Assembly (NCBI GenBank): GCA_001051155.2
Contig: JYIP02000016.1
Span: forward strand, 1,324 to 65,323
Length of the DNA: 64,000 nt
Direction: 5' to 3'
DNA from: Chrysoporthe austroafricana
Lineage: Eukaryota; Ascomycota; Sordariomycetes; Diaporthales; Cryphonectriaceae
The notes below the pieces were generated by a model. The model was not told the origin of the DNA. It did no database searches and saw only the letters and a list, made by a program, of their open reading frames with translations. A program made the translations under genes and the position numbers. Of the stretch, positions 46,467-59,117 are shown piece by piece (position 1 is the stretch's first letter; every line of letters starts with the position of its first letter).

Positions 46467-48098
46467 ATGGGGTTCAAGGCCATTACTACCTTTTTGGTTT
46501 ATATCGCGTCCGTAACAGGATCTTCGGCCCAATCTCTCAATTCAACCGCAACTGCTCTGGCGTGTGAAGAGCTGTCCAAGGCCTACCCAGACAGCACTTT
46601 CTTTCCAGGCTCGGAACGGTATGATTTTGAGAACACATGTGAGATCATATCCCTTTCATATCGGTAAGAGCTTTCGTTAACTTGATTTAGACTCGTGGTC
46701 CGCGGCGTCATGGCTTGGTCCAGCTTGTGTTTTCACTCCGTCGGCGCAAGACATGGTCTCCTTTGCCTTGCGAACAGTCTCGTCCAAGGGTGTCAAATTT
46801 GCAATCCGTGGAGGCGGCGCTATGCCAATAGACAACGCCGCCAATATCGGACCCGAGGGCATACTACTCGCCAACACCAATATGACCACAATGCAAATCT
46901 CTGAGGATCTGCAGACTGTGACCGTTGGCGCTGGTATCAGATGGCCGGAGCTATATGCTTACCTAGACGAGTCTAAAGTCACTATAAATGGTATTCGTAT
47001 GGGTGATGCTGGAGTTGTTGGCTATCTCCTTGGAGGTGGTATTGGCTTTTTTAGTTATGAGCACGGTATTTCTACCACCGTTAAATCATTTGAGGTATGT
47101 TTATTCAGATACGCCTTGCCGCCATATGGAGTACTAATCCATTAAAGTGCGTTTTGGGGAACGGCACTGTCGCTGTCGCCAGTGAAATCGAGAACCCCGA
47201 TCTGTTCTGGGCGTTGAAGGGAGGTGGCAACAACTTCTGCTACGTGACTCAAGCTGCACTCCGTACTCTTGACTACAACGAGATCCAGCTGGCCGCCGTA
47301 TCTTACGGTACTGGCGCTGACGTTCGGCAACGGTATATTCAGGGCCTCGCTGAGTTCGCTAATAACGCTGGTGCCGACCCCAAGGCTTCAATGGAGGGGC
47401 AAATCCGCTGGGTCCCCTCTCGTAACAATGGTTCCCTCAGCTATGATGCGTTTATCTTCTATAATGGTGAAGACAACGCCCCTGCAGGCCTCCAGAACTT
47501 TACCGCTCCGGTCTTACCCCCCGTCTCTGGCAACCTCACGACAACAACCATGGGCGCTTGGGCGAACTCGTTTCCGTACGAAATGCTAGCGGGTTTTCAG
47601 AAAATCTTCCATTTTTTCTCAATTCCTGCCGACCCCGTGGCCTTCACGATATGTTTAGACACCTATTATGAGACCGTCTATACCCTCGAGCACGTTCAGA
47701 ATTTCTCGACAGCCTTCAGCATCATGCCCATTACGGAAAATGTCATTATCAACAGCGCACCAAACGCTCTTGGTCTCGATGGCGAGAGTGCACCGGCATT
47801 GTGGCTCGTTGAGAGCCCAACCTGGGCCAATGCTGCTGATAACGACGCGGTACTTGCAGCACATGCTCGGGCTAATGCCCAAATCAATGAGAATCTTGCT
47901 GCGGCTGGGTTTGGAAAGCTTCTATTTATCTACCTTAGCGATGCACAAAAGGTGCAAATTCCTGACGTCTTTCCAAGCTACGGGGAGGAGAATGTAGGAA
48001 GGCTGCAAGCTATCAGGGATCAGTATGATCCTGCGCGGGTTTTCACTAATCTGCAGCCTGGCGGAGCCAAGGTCGCTGCAAACGACTTTGAAGAGTAG
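46467..48098 (+). CDS. secreted BBE-type FAD-linked oxidoreductase, 508 aa
   Basis: Three exons: 46467-46638, 46691-47094 and 47148-48098; introns of 52 and 53 nt have GTGAGA and GTATGT donors and an ACTAATCC branch word in the second. A signal peptide starts the protein (MGFKAITTFLVYIASVTG). The PCMH FAD-binding domain covers about residues 60-245 (YSWSAASWLGPACVFTP, FAIRGGGAMPI, VGAGIRWPELYAYL, GYLLGGGIGFFS, LFWALKGGGNNF). The C-terminal BBE segment is PSYGEENVGRLQAIRDQYDP. In most relatives the GGGA word is GGGH, whose His carries the flavin covalently. Here it is Ala, and the G-V-T side of the NNFGVVT motif reads NNFCYVT. The frame is intact. It oxidises an unknown substrate, perhaps in the same pathway as the neighbouring oxidoreductases. 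Confidence 0.92.
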
Positions 48099-48452
48099 CT
48101 TTGTTAGCCAATCACAAAGTAAGATGCTCTCAGTTGGCAAGTCCCGTTCCTCTCAATCTCTACATTCCGGGTATTGACCTAAACCGGCTGGGAAGCCCGT
48201 TTCACCACATACCTGCTCTGGACATATGCGTGCCCAACGACCTTATAGTACCCTTCTTTGCCCGTCACCTGACTAAGAATAAACGGGGTCCCTGTTCCAA
48301 TTATAATAGCACATACATCGCCAGTCCGGGTGGCTCCTAGTGTCACTGCGTAGTAACCACGTCTGAGTAGGGAAAACCGTCGACCATTCAGCCTGGCAGC
48401 GGCAAATGTCGATACTCGGGCGGCAGCTGCATACAGCGCGTCGTTATCGTCG
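48099..48452. other. intergenic between convergent genes
   Basis: About 350 bp between the oxidoreductase and the NACHT receptor 3' ends; nothing recognised. Confidence 0.6.
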
Positions 48453-51400
48453 TTATCGTAGAACCTGCTGTATCTGCTGCTGCTCGCCGAGTTTTCCTGG
48501 TTGCTTCAGCTCCTGGAGCATGCTATTAAGGAAATGCCTGTATTGCATAAGCTCTGCGGGCGGTAATGAGAATTTGGTATTCATACCCTGCAACTTGTCG
48601 CTATCCTTAAATTGGCTGATGACCCGCACTCGCTGTTTTCGTGAAGTCAGCACAGCTGAAATGAGACTTGTGGGCTTAATCCAAGTGCAGACTTACCATC
48701 TNNTCTTAACCGACTTTCATCGCCACTCATTGCGAACCACTTGACGATAATATTCGGGTTCGATGTCTTTACAAACCCTTGAGCAACGCTCGAAAGCAGC
48801 GATTTGTAAGTATCCAATATCTGCGGAGGAACTTCCAACAGCTTCATCTTTGAGTGGTCATAGGCACGCGCTTCCTCATTGGCAATATCCTTGTAGCGAG
48901 CAGAAGCTTCCTGCATCTGTTTCTGAGCCTGTTTTCTCCGTTCCCAAGCCTGCTTCTGATCAGGAGTCAGGCTTGCGAGTTGAGCCTTGGTGAGATTGGC
49001 TGGAAAGTTGGCAATACCGCCATCCATGGATAATTGACCAGCCTGAGAAGAAGGCCTCTGGGCGGCGCCATTCGACTGGGTGGATGGTTCCACATCATCA
49101 CTCCCTGAGCGCTTGAGATTCTTGGTTGCGGTAGCTGGTGACGGATTCGGAGGCGCGGGCTTATTCTGCTGAGTGAGCCGATTTGCTTTATTCCCCGGAG
49201 CACTGCTAATAGTCATTCTGACCTTGCGAATCGGCTTGCGGGCTATATCATGCTCCCGTTGCTTATGGTTTCGAAGAGCTCGCGATGTGGCGAAGGGTGG
49301 GTAATGGCACGTTACGTCAGGGCATGGATACCTGCGGACGTGACTGATTTCATGCTCGATGCGAAGTTCTTCTGTTTCGAAGCCGATTGTTGCGCGGGGA
49401 CATGAATTGAGGTGGCATGTTTGCGCTGACGTGCTAAACTTGGTTCGAAAGTTCTCGAGCTCCTGAGCGGAGATCTCTGGAATGTCTAGCCCGTGGATTA
49501 TCTGAAGAATTAGGCTCTGATATTGAGACAGCAATGCTGATACGCCCCCAGTTGCCGTCGAAGATTGGCTCTCTTGCGAGAAATCTGATAGCGCTATTTT
49601 CAGATAATAAGCAGATAATACAAACTAAAGTAAAATCTTACTAACTTACAATCTTCTTGCTGCAGTCGATTTTCGAGGTGTTTGAGAGACCTGTCCGACA
49701 TCGCCTGCTGAACATGTCTGTATATAAATTCGTAATTTTGTAAGTGTAGAACTCTGCTATCTTCAGGTTCTTGTTCTTCAGGCTCCAAGCTTGAGCTTTG
49801 CGTTTGAGAGAATGTATCGAGTCCGGCTGATAGTCCGCACAGAAGTTCATAAAGGACCGAAGTTGTATCCAAACCACGACCTCGGTCAGCCTCAGCTAAC
49901 AGGTAATCTGTCCAATACTCAATCGCATACAAATTCATACCGTATATGCCTTTGATTAACAAGCGGCACGAGTTTTCACGGTCTTGAGTGAGAAGTCTCA
50001 GACTTGACGTAAGACAAGTTATGGAGGCGATGCAATGCTGTTGCAGTGCCATTTCCTGATTGAGTTGCAGATTCGACGATAGGCTTTGAAGGAATCTTGA
50101 GGGTATATATAAATTAGCCAGTCTGGTACTTTTGCAGCAGCTCCGTATCTTTCGCTTACTCCTTGACAGAAGCATGAATGAATGCCAAGGTTGTATCACT
50201 CCGTTCTTCGACCAAGGATCTGCAAACTTCTAGAATATATCTCGGCGCGGGAAGGTCCACCTCAGGATTCCCGGCTGAAAAGGACACGGCTGATAATAAT
50301 TCGAACTTGCGTAATGGACGCCTTGCGAACGCGATCCAGCCGAAAATACACCGAAGATGGTCGATCGAGTTCGAGTCAAGAGGCGCCACGATCTGAGATA
50401 AGATTTTCTGATAACTGAAGAAATTAGTCTTAGACCGACTAAAATATAAGAAAGGAAAAGAAAACTTTACAATTCAGACAAACTTTTAGGCAAAGTTTCA
50501 ATCGATTTCTTTAGCTCTCCCTTATGGACAAATACGTTACTACTAAGAAAGTCCAGGACTAGTCGAGCATATAGAAACATTCCTGTTTATAAATAGTATT
50601 GTTAGCGAGTATCGTAGATCGACTCACCTTTGTTCTAAGGTTGGGATGAAGCTGCTAGCACATGGTGACGTATGAAATTTTTAAAGGCTGGTGATTATTG
50701 TTTAGAAACTTACCGTCTGCCTTTTGTGAGATCTGTCTCCCTATATCTTCAATTTCTTGAACTCCAAGACCCATGTCCTGAAATCGGGTTTGCAACGAAC
50801 TCAGCCTTTGCCCCGCGTATGTTGTAATTGCCGAGCCCAAGCACTCCTTTTCCCTTTCGTTTGCAAGTGATATTGTGGGCTTCGCTCGTAATACATGGGA
50901 AAAGGTTGTAGATGGACGACTCGAAATGAGTACTTTGCAAGTTGCGCTATCCGAAGCAGAAGACTTTGATATCAGTCGTTTTATGAAACTAAGCAGGCGA
51001 GCTTGAGAATTCGGTGAGTGATCGCGTAACTCATCAATACCGTCCAAAACTATCCAGATGTAGCTCTCCTGTATCGGATCGTTGGCCGAGTCGAGCAAAA
51101 GAGTTTCCAACAATGATTCTAAGACTGGGGTCGTTGTCAGGTGCTTCTTTAGAACGTATTCTTTATAGACGTGCGCCGCCAACTCCCCGTCTTTGCGCAG
51201 CAGTTGCTCAAGTAGAGACCTGAGAACTTGGTCATATTCTGACGATACGACGGATGTTTTCGTATAGAAATGATAGAGTATTTTCGTCTTCGGCATCGTT
51301 TTCATGAAGTTAATGAGCTGTGCTGAGATGACGCTTTTACCAGAACCTGCCGTCCCAGACAGCCAGAGAATCGGGGTCTCAATGGACGCCCGTAACCAAG

Positions 51401-52312
51401 ACTTGACTATGAATGAGTCAAGGATCCATTCACACGTTCCTGGATATTTGTTGCCTTGGTCTGCCACCGACTCGAAAATGACGAGTTGGTCGGTTTCGTT
51501 CGCCCGTAGCCATGCTTGTACAGCGTAAAATTCTTTCGCTGATTGTTTTTTGTCATCGATACCGATTTTGTCGAGACTCTCCTGTCTCCACGCATGTAGC
51601 TCTTGGCGCATTTTCCGTGCTTCTGATATATTACGTGCGTTTGCTTCCTGATCAATCAGGGCCTCGTGTCGCTGCATACTCTCTAATATGTGATCAAAGC
51701 GTCTCTGGAATCTGCCCCATGAGGTAGCGAACAAGAGCTTCCACCCTAGACAGCCGTATCAGTCAGCACCTACTCTGTCTAAGGAAACACGACAGGAGAC
51801 GTGCAAGATCACTAACCTCTTCGCCGCAGAAATTTGTACGCATGCTTGTGAAACTCGAGAATTTCGGCATAGAAAGCTGACAGTATCCCATGAAATTTTG
51901 CATCTCCAGCAAACGCTTCGCTCAGAATTTCGAACCGTGGCAATGAGCTTGCAATCCGGCTGTACGCCCCAATGATCAAGTCAAATGACTCGATGTGTTC
52001 GGATGCGATTCGCAGAATGAGAGTGATCGGAGCCCAGATCCAGGGCAAGTATGGAGTTCCGTTGCAGAGGGTGTCTAACACCCTTGAGTAGTGTTCAAAT
52101 GCCGTAAAAAGAGGTTTCAAGCGACGCATATTGCGGAGCCATCCTCGTGAGGCTAGCCGGTCTTCAATCTCGAGTGCTTCTTCTCGCACACGCTCGAGGG
52201 TGGAGACATCAAAGTCCTTTGAGTCTTGTAGTGTTATGGTTCGCTTCAGTTCTTCGAAAGCCGTTTGCATTGTTTGCCGGTCCACGGCCGGTACAGGTTT
52301 GGCTAAAGGCAT
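48453..52312 (-). CDS. NACHT/STAND receptor with C-terminal C2H2 fingers, 1146 aa
   Basis: Eight exons join in phase: 52312-51817, 51745-50714, 50582-50471, 50414-50160, 50095-49650, 49593-48697 and 48655-48453 are seven that I could define, with introns of 71, 131, 56, 64, 56 and 41 nt. The 131-nt intron may hide a small exon. The N-terminal 280 residues are the helical domain that precedes fungal NACHT ATPases. The P-loop GTAGSGKS is at about 296-303, Walker B IWIVLDGIDEL at about 395-405, and ISSRPS follows. A winged-helix-like segment (IFGWIAFARRPLRKFELLSAVS) precedes SVKEFLQS. Instead of WD40, ankyrin or TPR repeats, the C-terminus has two CX4C...HX3-4H fingers at about 840-900, a Pro/Ser-rich linker and a Gln-rich helix. 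Likely an intracellular sensor of the incompatibility or immunity type. Two N bases (48702-48703) fall inside one codon. Confidence 0.88.
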
Positions 52313-52786
52313 ATTGAATGCCTCGATGCGGCTCAGATGAATCTTGAGAGGGTGACGAATGTATTCAGTAGAGACATGTAGAAGACTAAAAAGATAGTAA
52401 AGATCCAATTGATGTGTGCCAGGGAAGCAACGAGAGCCTAAATATGTTGTTGGGCAGTAATTGAGGTCGCACTGAGGCTCACGCCATATGTAATCCATGC
52501 AAGTGCTCAGCCTCCCCTCGCGTTGGCTGTGTTTGAGACCAATCAAGGCAAAGTGACACGTATAAATGGCTTGGAGGCGAGGCAACGAGACAGGCGGAGT
52601 GCATGCACTGCCCCAAATGCCTGGGTGAGGACTTTTTCTTCACACATCGGGCGCACTTGAAAGGCAATCATCTACTGTAAGCAGTGAAATTTATAAGACC
52701 ATTCAGATTCGCTTCAAGACCCAAACTTCTTTTACTTTCTGCGAGTTGACTTGATCCGAAGACACTAACATATGATAACATTCGCC
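52313..52786. promoter_or_regulatory. shared promoter of the divergent receptor/SNF2 pair
   Basis: Only about 470 bp separates the receptor start (52312, -) from the SNF2-type gene start (52787, +), so both promoters must lie here. A minus-strand open frame extends across to 52585 but lacks family character. No clear TATA box was identified. Confidence 0.5.
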
Positions 52787-55700
52787 ATGGCTTCCAATGA
52801 TGAGCGACCAGGTCTCAAACGTAGGCGCTTAGCGGACAGCCATCCAGCTGTATTGCTCGGTCCTCCAGAAAACACCCGATCACACCATTCACAGCACTCC
52901 TTTAATCAGCCAGATACCCATCTTTCTTCAATGCAAATCGGATCCAGCGCAGGCTTTGTGCCGATCGCCCCGTACTCTTCGTCGCATTCGGCTAATCGTT
53001 ACAATCCGACACAGAGCCCGATTCATCTAGACATAGCGCCACAAGTAGCTAGTACAATCGCATCGTGGCAAAATATGGAGTGTTCTCCGTACTCCATACG
53101 CTGGGACCAATCGCAGTGCGATCCAATATCCTATACGCCTCATCCTAGCCACGCCTACCAAGTTCCGGTGATGGGGTTCCAGACTGCCAGAAACTATCAA
53201 TGTCTACCAACACACCCGACACCGCCCCAAGACAACGGTCTAGTGTCACCTAGTCCGGGAGCTCCATCCACGTTCTTCGATACGTCACGCGCGACACATA
53301 TAATTCCTTCAACGGCTTGCGCGATCGATCAAGATATGCCCGATTGTTTGCTTGAAGAACGAACGCTCTCAACGGGAAGTCTTGTGATCGGACTTAATGA
53401 GCAGACGAAGGAAGCCGTATGCTTCGGGATGGTATGAAACCAGGTATCATATAAGTTTACTTCGGCACCTTCTGACCGAAGGATACAAGATTCCTCCAAT
53501 TACTGCCAGATGTCGCCAATCAGGACCTTCAGAGTTCCCACGAAGCTTCGCTGTCAATGTCTTATCTTCAGATCATTTCAGATCGACAGAAAGAGGCCTT
53601 GATATAGAAGGTCGACTACCATCAGAACATGGGCAGATGATACAAGCTCTTTTGGATGAACCGTCTTTGGATCTCCATGTCTCTTGCACTATCAATGGAG
53701 CAAAGAATCCCACCAACATTGCCAAGGTTGTTAGGCAGCAGAGTTGCTCTCTTGCTATCACGATCTACGGTCCATTCGAGCTCTTTGATGAGATCGGAAG
53801 CTTTTTCCAAGAGTACAACGTTTACCTCCAGGATCCGGTTGATGCTAGCCTCAAGGACGCGAAGTATTGCAACCCACACAGATTATCGGTCAAGGACATC
53901 GATTCGTGCGTTTCAGTCTCGGAATGCATATCGAAGAAGTCCAAAGTCGATATTTTTCAGGAACTAGTGGATCGTCCTGACTTCTTAGATATTCTGAGTG
54001 ACCACGCTGACTTGGAAGAGGCAGCGCAACCAGTCGCGGTTCAGACGGATCTCAAGAGGTAAGCGGGAGCTAAGAAAATATTCTTCAAATTGGACTCAAG
54101 TTAATAAAAAAATAAATTCAAAGACATCAGAAACAAGCTCTCACGTTCATGCTGGGCCGAGAGAAGGGCTGGTCGTTTGACAAGGATGGTGACATCTGGG
54201 AGGTACGGGATACCGACAGCGGAATCCAGTACGTTTTGAACAAGCACATAACTAGCGCAATAACACAGTGCGGAAGTTAAAAGCTAATGGCCTACAAGTT
54301 TCTTCAACAAGATTTCTGAGACTATCAACACCGAGAAGCCTCCGGCCTTCCGAGGCGGCATCATCGCCGATCCGATGGGTCTAGGCAAGACATTGACCAT
54401 GATCGCTCTTGCAGCAACGGACAAGGAAAACCCACAACGCGGACCTCATTTCATAATGGACAAGTCAAGAGGAGAGTGTAGCATAGGTAATACTCTCATC
54501 ATCATTCTTCCTCCACGTAAGTATCTGAGGAAGTCCTGCAATCCCCAAACCCCTTTCTTCCCAAATATTTCAATGGGTTTGATTCGTCAGACTGACGGGA
54601 ACCAGTCCTTGGGACATGGCAGGAGCAACTTTCCGAGTAAGTGCTGCCTGATCCGCGCAGATATTATATTGACGATTGAGGCCACTTACTCCGATAGGCA
54701 TCTACTCAAAGACAAATTGAGAGTCGAGCTCCACTATGGAACGACAAAACTAGCCACTGTGGAAGCTGAGGACGTTGATATTGTTCTCACAACATATCAC
54801 ACGGTCTCTTCCGAATGGAAACATTGGAGAGGAAAAGAGCCATCTACCTTGTTCTCGACTCAATGGAGACGAATTATCCTTGATGAAGGTGGCTATCATC
54901 TTGCGCTTGATCACATTCTGAGTTTAGCTAAAAGGTTTAGCTCACTTTATACGCAACGAACACTCGCAAATGTCTCAGTCGATCTGCGCGCTTAGATCGA
55001 CAATTCGTTGGGCTGTTACTGGTACTCCCATTCAGGTAAGTTGTGCGATTCTGCAGACAAAACGCAGGAGGCAGTAATTGATGATAACAGAACCGCCTGG
55101 ACGATTTCTCAGCCCTATTAAAATTCATTCGCGCATATCCATATCACGAATCCAAACAATTCAAAATTGACATATCCTCGCTCTGGAAGTCTGGTGGGGC
55201 AGAAAAAGCTATTAAGCGTCTGAAATATTTATCGTCATCGCTCGTGCTCCGCCGGCCTAAAGATACTATATCTCTTCCGGCGCGTCGAGACCTGCAGCAA
55301 GCGGTCGACTTCAGTCGTGAGGAGAGAGAAGCATATGATGAGCTCCGAACCCGAGCCATTACTAGCATTGATGAAGCTCTACAATCTCACTACAATACTT
55401 CAAAAGGCGTTGCTTATGTCAATGTTCTGCAACAGATTGAATCGTTAAGGCTGATGTGCAACTTGGGGCTCAATTATTATTCGAAGTATGATGTCGTCAA
55501 CCAAAACTCCCCAAAAGACTGGACAGTCATTGCGCAATCAACTTTCAACGCTCAAAGAGAGCTTGAACCGGTGCACTGCCTCCATTGCTCTTCAGAATTC
55601 GGCGTGACAGAATCTCTACCTGAACCTACCGAGAAGGAAGTCAAACATCAGTTCTTTCGCTGTCTTCGATTCTGTTGCGGCCATTGCAACGCTGGCATCC

Positions 55701-56636
55701 TTCGAGTCAAGAAGCAGGCGAATTGTGGCCACAGTCCTCTGTGTCCTCGTGCTACTGTTTCTTTCACTAGTCGGGCAGTTGAAGAGGTCTCAGCCGCACG
55801 AACTATTGAGCTACAAAGGGACAGTACCACACCCTCAAAGATCCGGGCATTACTAAGAGATATCGGAAAGCTTCCAAAAGAGACCAAATGGTATGCTTGG
55901 CTTTTTCAATAGGAAAATGCAGGAGGCTTAGCTAATCTAATGCAGTGTTGTATTCTCGACTTGGAGGATGACTCTGGACTTGGTCGAGGCTGAACTAAAC
56001 CAGCGTTCGATTCTTAACGTCCGCTTTGATGGAAAGGTGCCCCAGAGAGAGCGTCAAGTCATCGTCGATCGGTTCAGAAGTGATCCACATATTCGAGTCA
56101 TGCTTCTAACTCTCTCTTGTGGTGCTGTAGGGCAAGTATCATACGCGGGTCCCGAATTTGCAAGGTGATTTGTGTCCAAATCTGACATTATTCGGCAGAC
56201 TTACACTTACGGCGGCGTCACGTGCATATCTCATGGAACCTCACTGGTGAATCTAATTATTCTGAAACCAGAATACAGCAAGCACTGACAATGATAGGAA
56301 CCCCACTCTCGAAGAACAAGCACTTGCTAGGATTTACCGTATAGGACAGACACAAGAGGTCACTACAATTCGATTCTATATCAGGGATTCATTTGAAGAA
56401 GTAAGTCTTTTTATACCGTTCGATATTATTTAAACTGATGAAATTAAATATTGCATTTCTGCAGAAAGTTATAAAGCTTCAGATGAATGAAAAAGCGCTC
56501 GCAAATTTGCTCTTACACGACGATGGAAATACGAACAACAACTTCGAAAGGCTACATGTAAGTATTTAAAGCTTTATAATCGCAATCTCTCGTACTAACG
56601 TCAAAAAAAAAAAAGGATTTTAGATTTCTTTTATAA
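52787..56636 (+). CDS. SNF2/Rad5-type ATPase, about 1034 aa
   Basis: Thirteen exons in consistent phase: 52787-53431, 53490-54058, 54124-54228, 54299-54516, 54606-54636, 54698-54888, 54941-55035, 55091-55890, 55946-56131, 56199-56246, 56298-56400, 56465-56557 and 56616-56636. The intron after 56131 uses a GC donor (GCAAGT); the others are GT-AG. The start at 52787 has context GCCATGG; ATG 52772 is an alternative. Residues 1-220 are disordered and Ser/Pro/His-rich. Motif I DPMGLGKT lies at about 464-471. Motif II DEAH (about 585-588) is completed only by splicing. Motif III WAVTGTPIQ and a Cys-rich RING-position segment (CLHC...CCGHC...CGHSPLC, about 781-840) follow. The helicase-C domain has VVFSTWRMTLD, FDGKVPQRER, LTLTAASRAYLMEPHWNP and ARIYRIGQTQEV. 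It is predicted to be a nuclear DNA-dependent ATPase of the Rad5/HLTF-like group, possibly acting in repair or chromatin. Confidence 0.93.
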
Positions 56637-57018
56637 AGTGTTTTTATTCTCTCTCATTTGAAAATAGCCTTTCCAAAATCTGTTCGCCATTAATTCCAAA
56701 GGCCGGTAATAGGCACTTATTACTAATCGTATGCCATGTGGATTCGCAGCCTGGGAGTATTATTGGATGAAATATGTCTGCATATTCAGCTGTCGTATCA
56801 ACCCGCTGTTCAAGCACTTGAGCACTTATGCGTTCTATAGGAGATCCTCGGTAGAAAATTGGGATGGATTAATTAGGAACTATCCAGGACATAGACGGGT
56901 CTGGACCACCGAAGCGCATCTCGATTTCCAATCCCCTCATCAGACACACGTACAGAATGCGTACCAATTCTCATCATACCCTGCAAACACCCTTCTCTGC
57001 AATCTCTTGGCCTTTTAT
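56637..57018. other. intergenic, no gene seen
   Basis: About 380 bp between the SNF2-type gene and the membrane-protein pseudogene; no motif recognised. Confidence 0.55.
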
Positions 57019-58150
57019 TTACGATGTGTATACGTTTATGTCTTGCCTCACTACAATTCCCTCATGGAGATGTGAATAGCCCTCTTCCACATCGCAGAGC
57101 GCGTTGAAGTCGGCCCGCGAAACAGTCCCATGAGACACAGATTCTGACATCCCTTTAAGTGAATAACCATCTTGTAGGCGCTCTAAGCTTGAATCGATAA
57201 TCACTCTATTTCCTTCCTGAATCCCTGGGCCATTACGACTGCTGCGAAAGCTTGTCTTTTTGGACCTTGGCTTCAGTATCGCTGAGCGAGAAGTCAGGGA
57301 TGTAATGAAAGCTGACTGAGATCCTATGTGATAGACCGGACGCAATGTGGGCAGGCATGTGGTAATACTTCCCAGTTCAATCTCCACAGCGTCAAATATA
57401 ATATCAGGTGGGACGGTATAGGTAAAGTCTAGCGTGTCGAGAGCAAGGATGCTCCGTATCCGAGCGGCAGTCAGACCGCAGATGCTATAATTACGTCCAT
57501 GTCAGCTTGTCGTGCGCCTGTGTGAATTGGTCTATTCCGAAGACCGAAAGTTCGGCGGCATGGCAGTTGGCATATTTATAACGAATACTCACAGGAGGCC
57601 GAGCCCAATAACAGCTCTGATAGCTATCTTTTTTCCGACTGCCATCTGCAAGGTCAATAGGATAGGCATCGGTAAGATGACGATAAAGAGGTCGATAGCA
57701 AGATTGACCACAGCTATAGCAAGGTATGCGTTGGTTGAGTTGCCACAAACTCCTCCCTGAATGGTCTTGTCCCAAGCGTAGGCGAAGGGTTGGCAGAGTA
57801 AAATGGACTTGAGAGTTACCGCAATAATGAGGGAAATAACAAGTGCAATAACCATGTATAATGCATTCCGTAGTCTCCGCATGGGAAAAATGCCGATGTA
57901 GAAGAACAGAATCGAGACCTTGACAAATACTGTTGCAAATGCTCAAAGAAGCTGTGCGGGAACAAACAGCTAACAACTCACGTCAGTAAGAGGTATTACC
58001 TCGCAGTATTACAAGTCACGCGTACCTTCAGAGTCATTTCCAACTGTTCTGATGTAGCTTTAGTGGCATGAAGACCGACGCCGCCGTTGAGGACGACTAA
58101 GGCAAGGTTGTCAATTCCGAGACTAGTATAACATGGGGCTTGAGCAGCAA
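57019..58150 (-). pseudogene. PTH11/rhodopsin-like seven-helix membrane protein, damaged
   Basis: On the minus strand the central part reads AFATVFVKVSILFFYIGIFP, ALYMVIALVISLIIAVTL, LCQPFAYAWD, GGVCGNSTNAYLAIAVVNLAIDLFIVILPMPI and KKIAIRAVIGLGL (57930-57590). After an intron it continues ICGLTAARIRS, DFTYTVPPDI and CLPTLRPV to a polar tail ending at 57019. These are hallmarks of the fungal rhodopsin-domain/PTH11-related integral membrane family. An in-frame TGA (57943-57945) stands at a position that reads as Trp or Tyr in relatives. The first helices upstream (58150-58000) survive only as fragments. Unless splicing avoids the TGA, the gene is inactive. Confidence 0.7.
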
Positions 58151-58439
58151 CTCACGTCTTCACTATCGCCACTGTGGGCGTAGGCTACGCACCTGATCGT
58201 ATCAGTAATTGAGAATTGAATGTGTGCACCGGATGTGGTAAATGTGAGGTTCACTAAGCCTACGACGACAGCCGGCTGGCATCTAGGTTAGGATATAGTT
58301 CAGTCAAAATCTGGGACCTAATAACGGGCTCGCACATACAAACGCTCGAGGGGAATAGAAGCGCGGTTAATTCAGTTTCGGACGATATCAGCCGGCTGGT
58401 ATATAAATCAGAATTTAATAGCAAAACTAGAATCTGGGA

Positions 58440-58990
58440 TCTGGCAAGGGATGATGCTGGCCAGAACAGCGAAACCCCCAGCAAAGATGCCACTAGCACC
58501 TAGACCTGTGATCGCTCGGCCGATCAGGACGCTCAAGGTTTGAGCCAGCGCGCCGATAAGACTCCCGACCTCGAATATGAAATTGGAATTAAGGTAGGCA
58601 TATTTCTTCGGGAATAGCGTGTAGATCTTGGGCTGGTTGAAGATCTGTGATGTCGTTAGCTTTATCCTCGTGAAGGAATTATCTGTTTGAAGTTAAAACA
58701 TGGCACTCACAGCGCGATTTGGAAAGCAGCGCCGTACTAGCCAACATCCTGAATCGAATTCAAGTGGGAGGTGATGACAGGAACTGCCGTGGCGATCACA
58801 TTGAAATCCTGTGGAAGCGGCGACTAGATATTCAACATATCGCAAGTATGCCGTAGTGCTGGAAACATGCTGAACTGAATTACGTTGACAGCATAGTGCA
58901 TCTGATTTGCTAGCCCTAGAGACACCTTAACGTAGAGATGATAATCGCAAGATGAGACTAACCACAGAAAAGAAATATTGTCACCGCCGG
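58440..58990 (-). pseudogene. MFS transporter, N-terminal fragment
   Basis: The minus strand reads FNVIATAVPVITSHLNSI, QDVG-stop-YGAAFQIAL (58765-58712), then after an intron-like gap IYTLFPKKYAYL, FIFEVGSLIGALAQTLSVLIGRAI and TGLGASGIFAGGFAVLASIIP (58640-58450). This is the TM1-TM4 region of drug:H+ antiporter-type MFS proteins. The Trp before YGAA is TAG (58737-58739). Sequence homologous to the remaining 8-10 helices is absent. Instead 58260-58440 holds two imperfect copies of a GCCGGCTGG[CT]AT word block. It is a dead fragment. The transporter may once have exported a product of the neighbouring oxidoreductases. Confidence 0.75.
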
Positions 58991-59117
58991 AATGATGCGA
59001 AATTCAACAGACGACTAGCTATGTGCTTTTATGAAGGCACACTGGGACAGTGACATATCCTACTTTCCATTCAATATTTCCACCTCCTCACGCAGTGCGT
59101 TGCACCCTACCAGAAAC

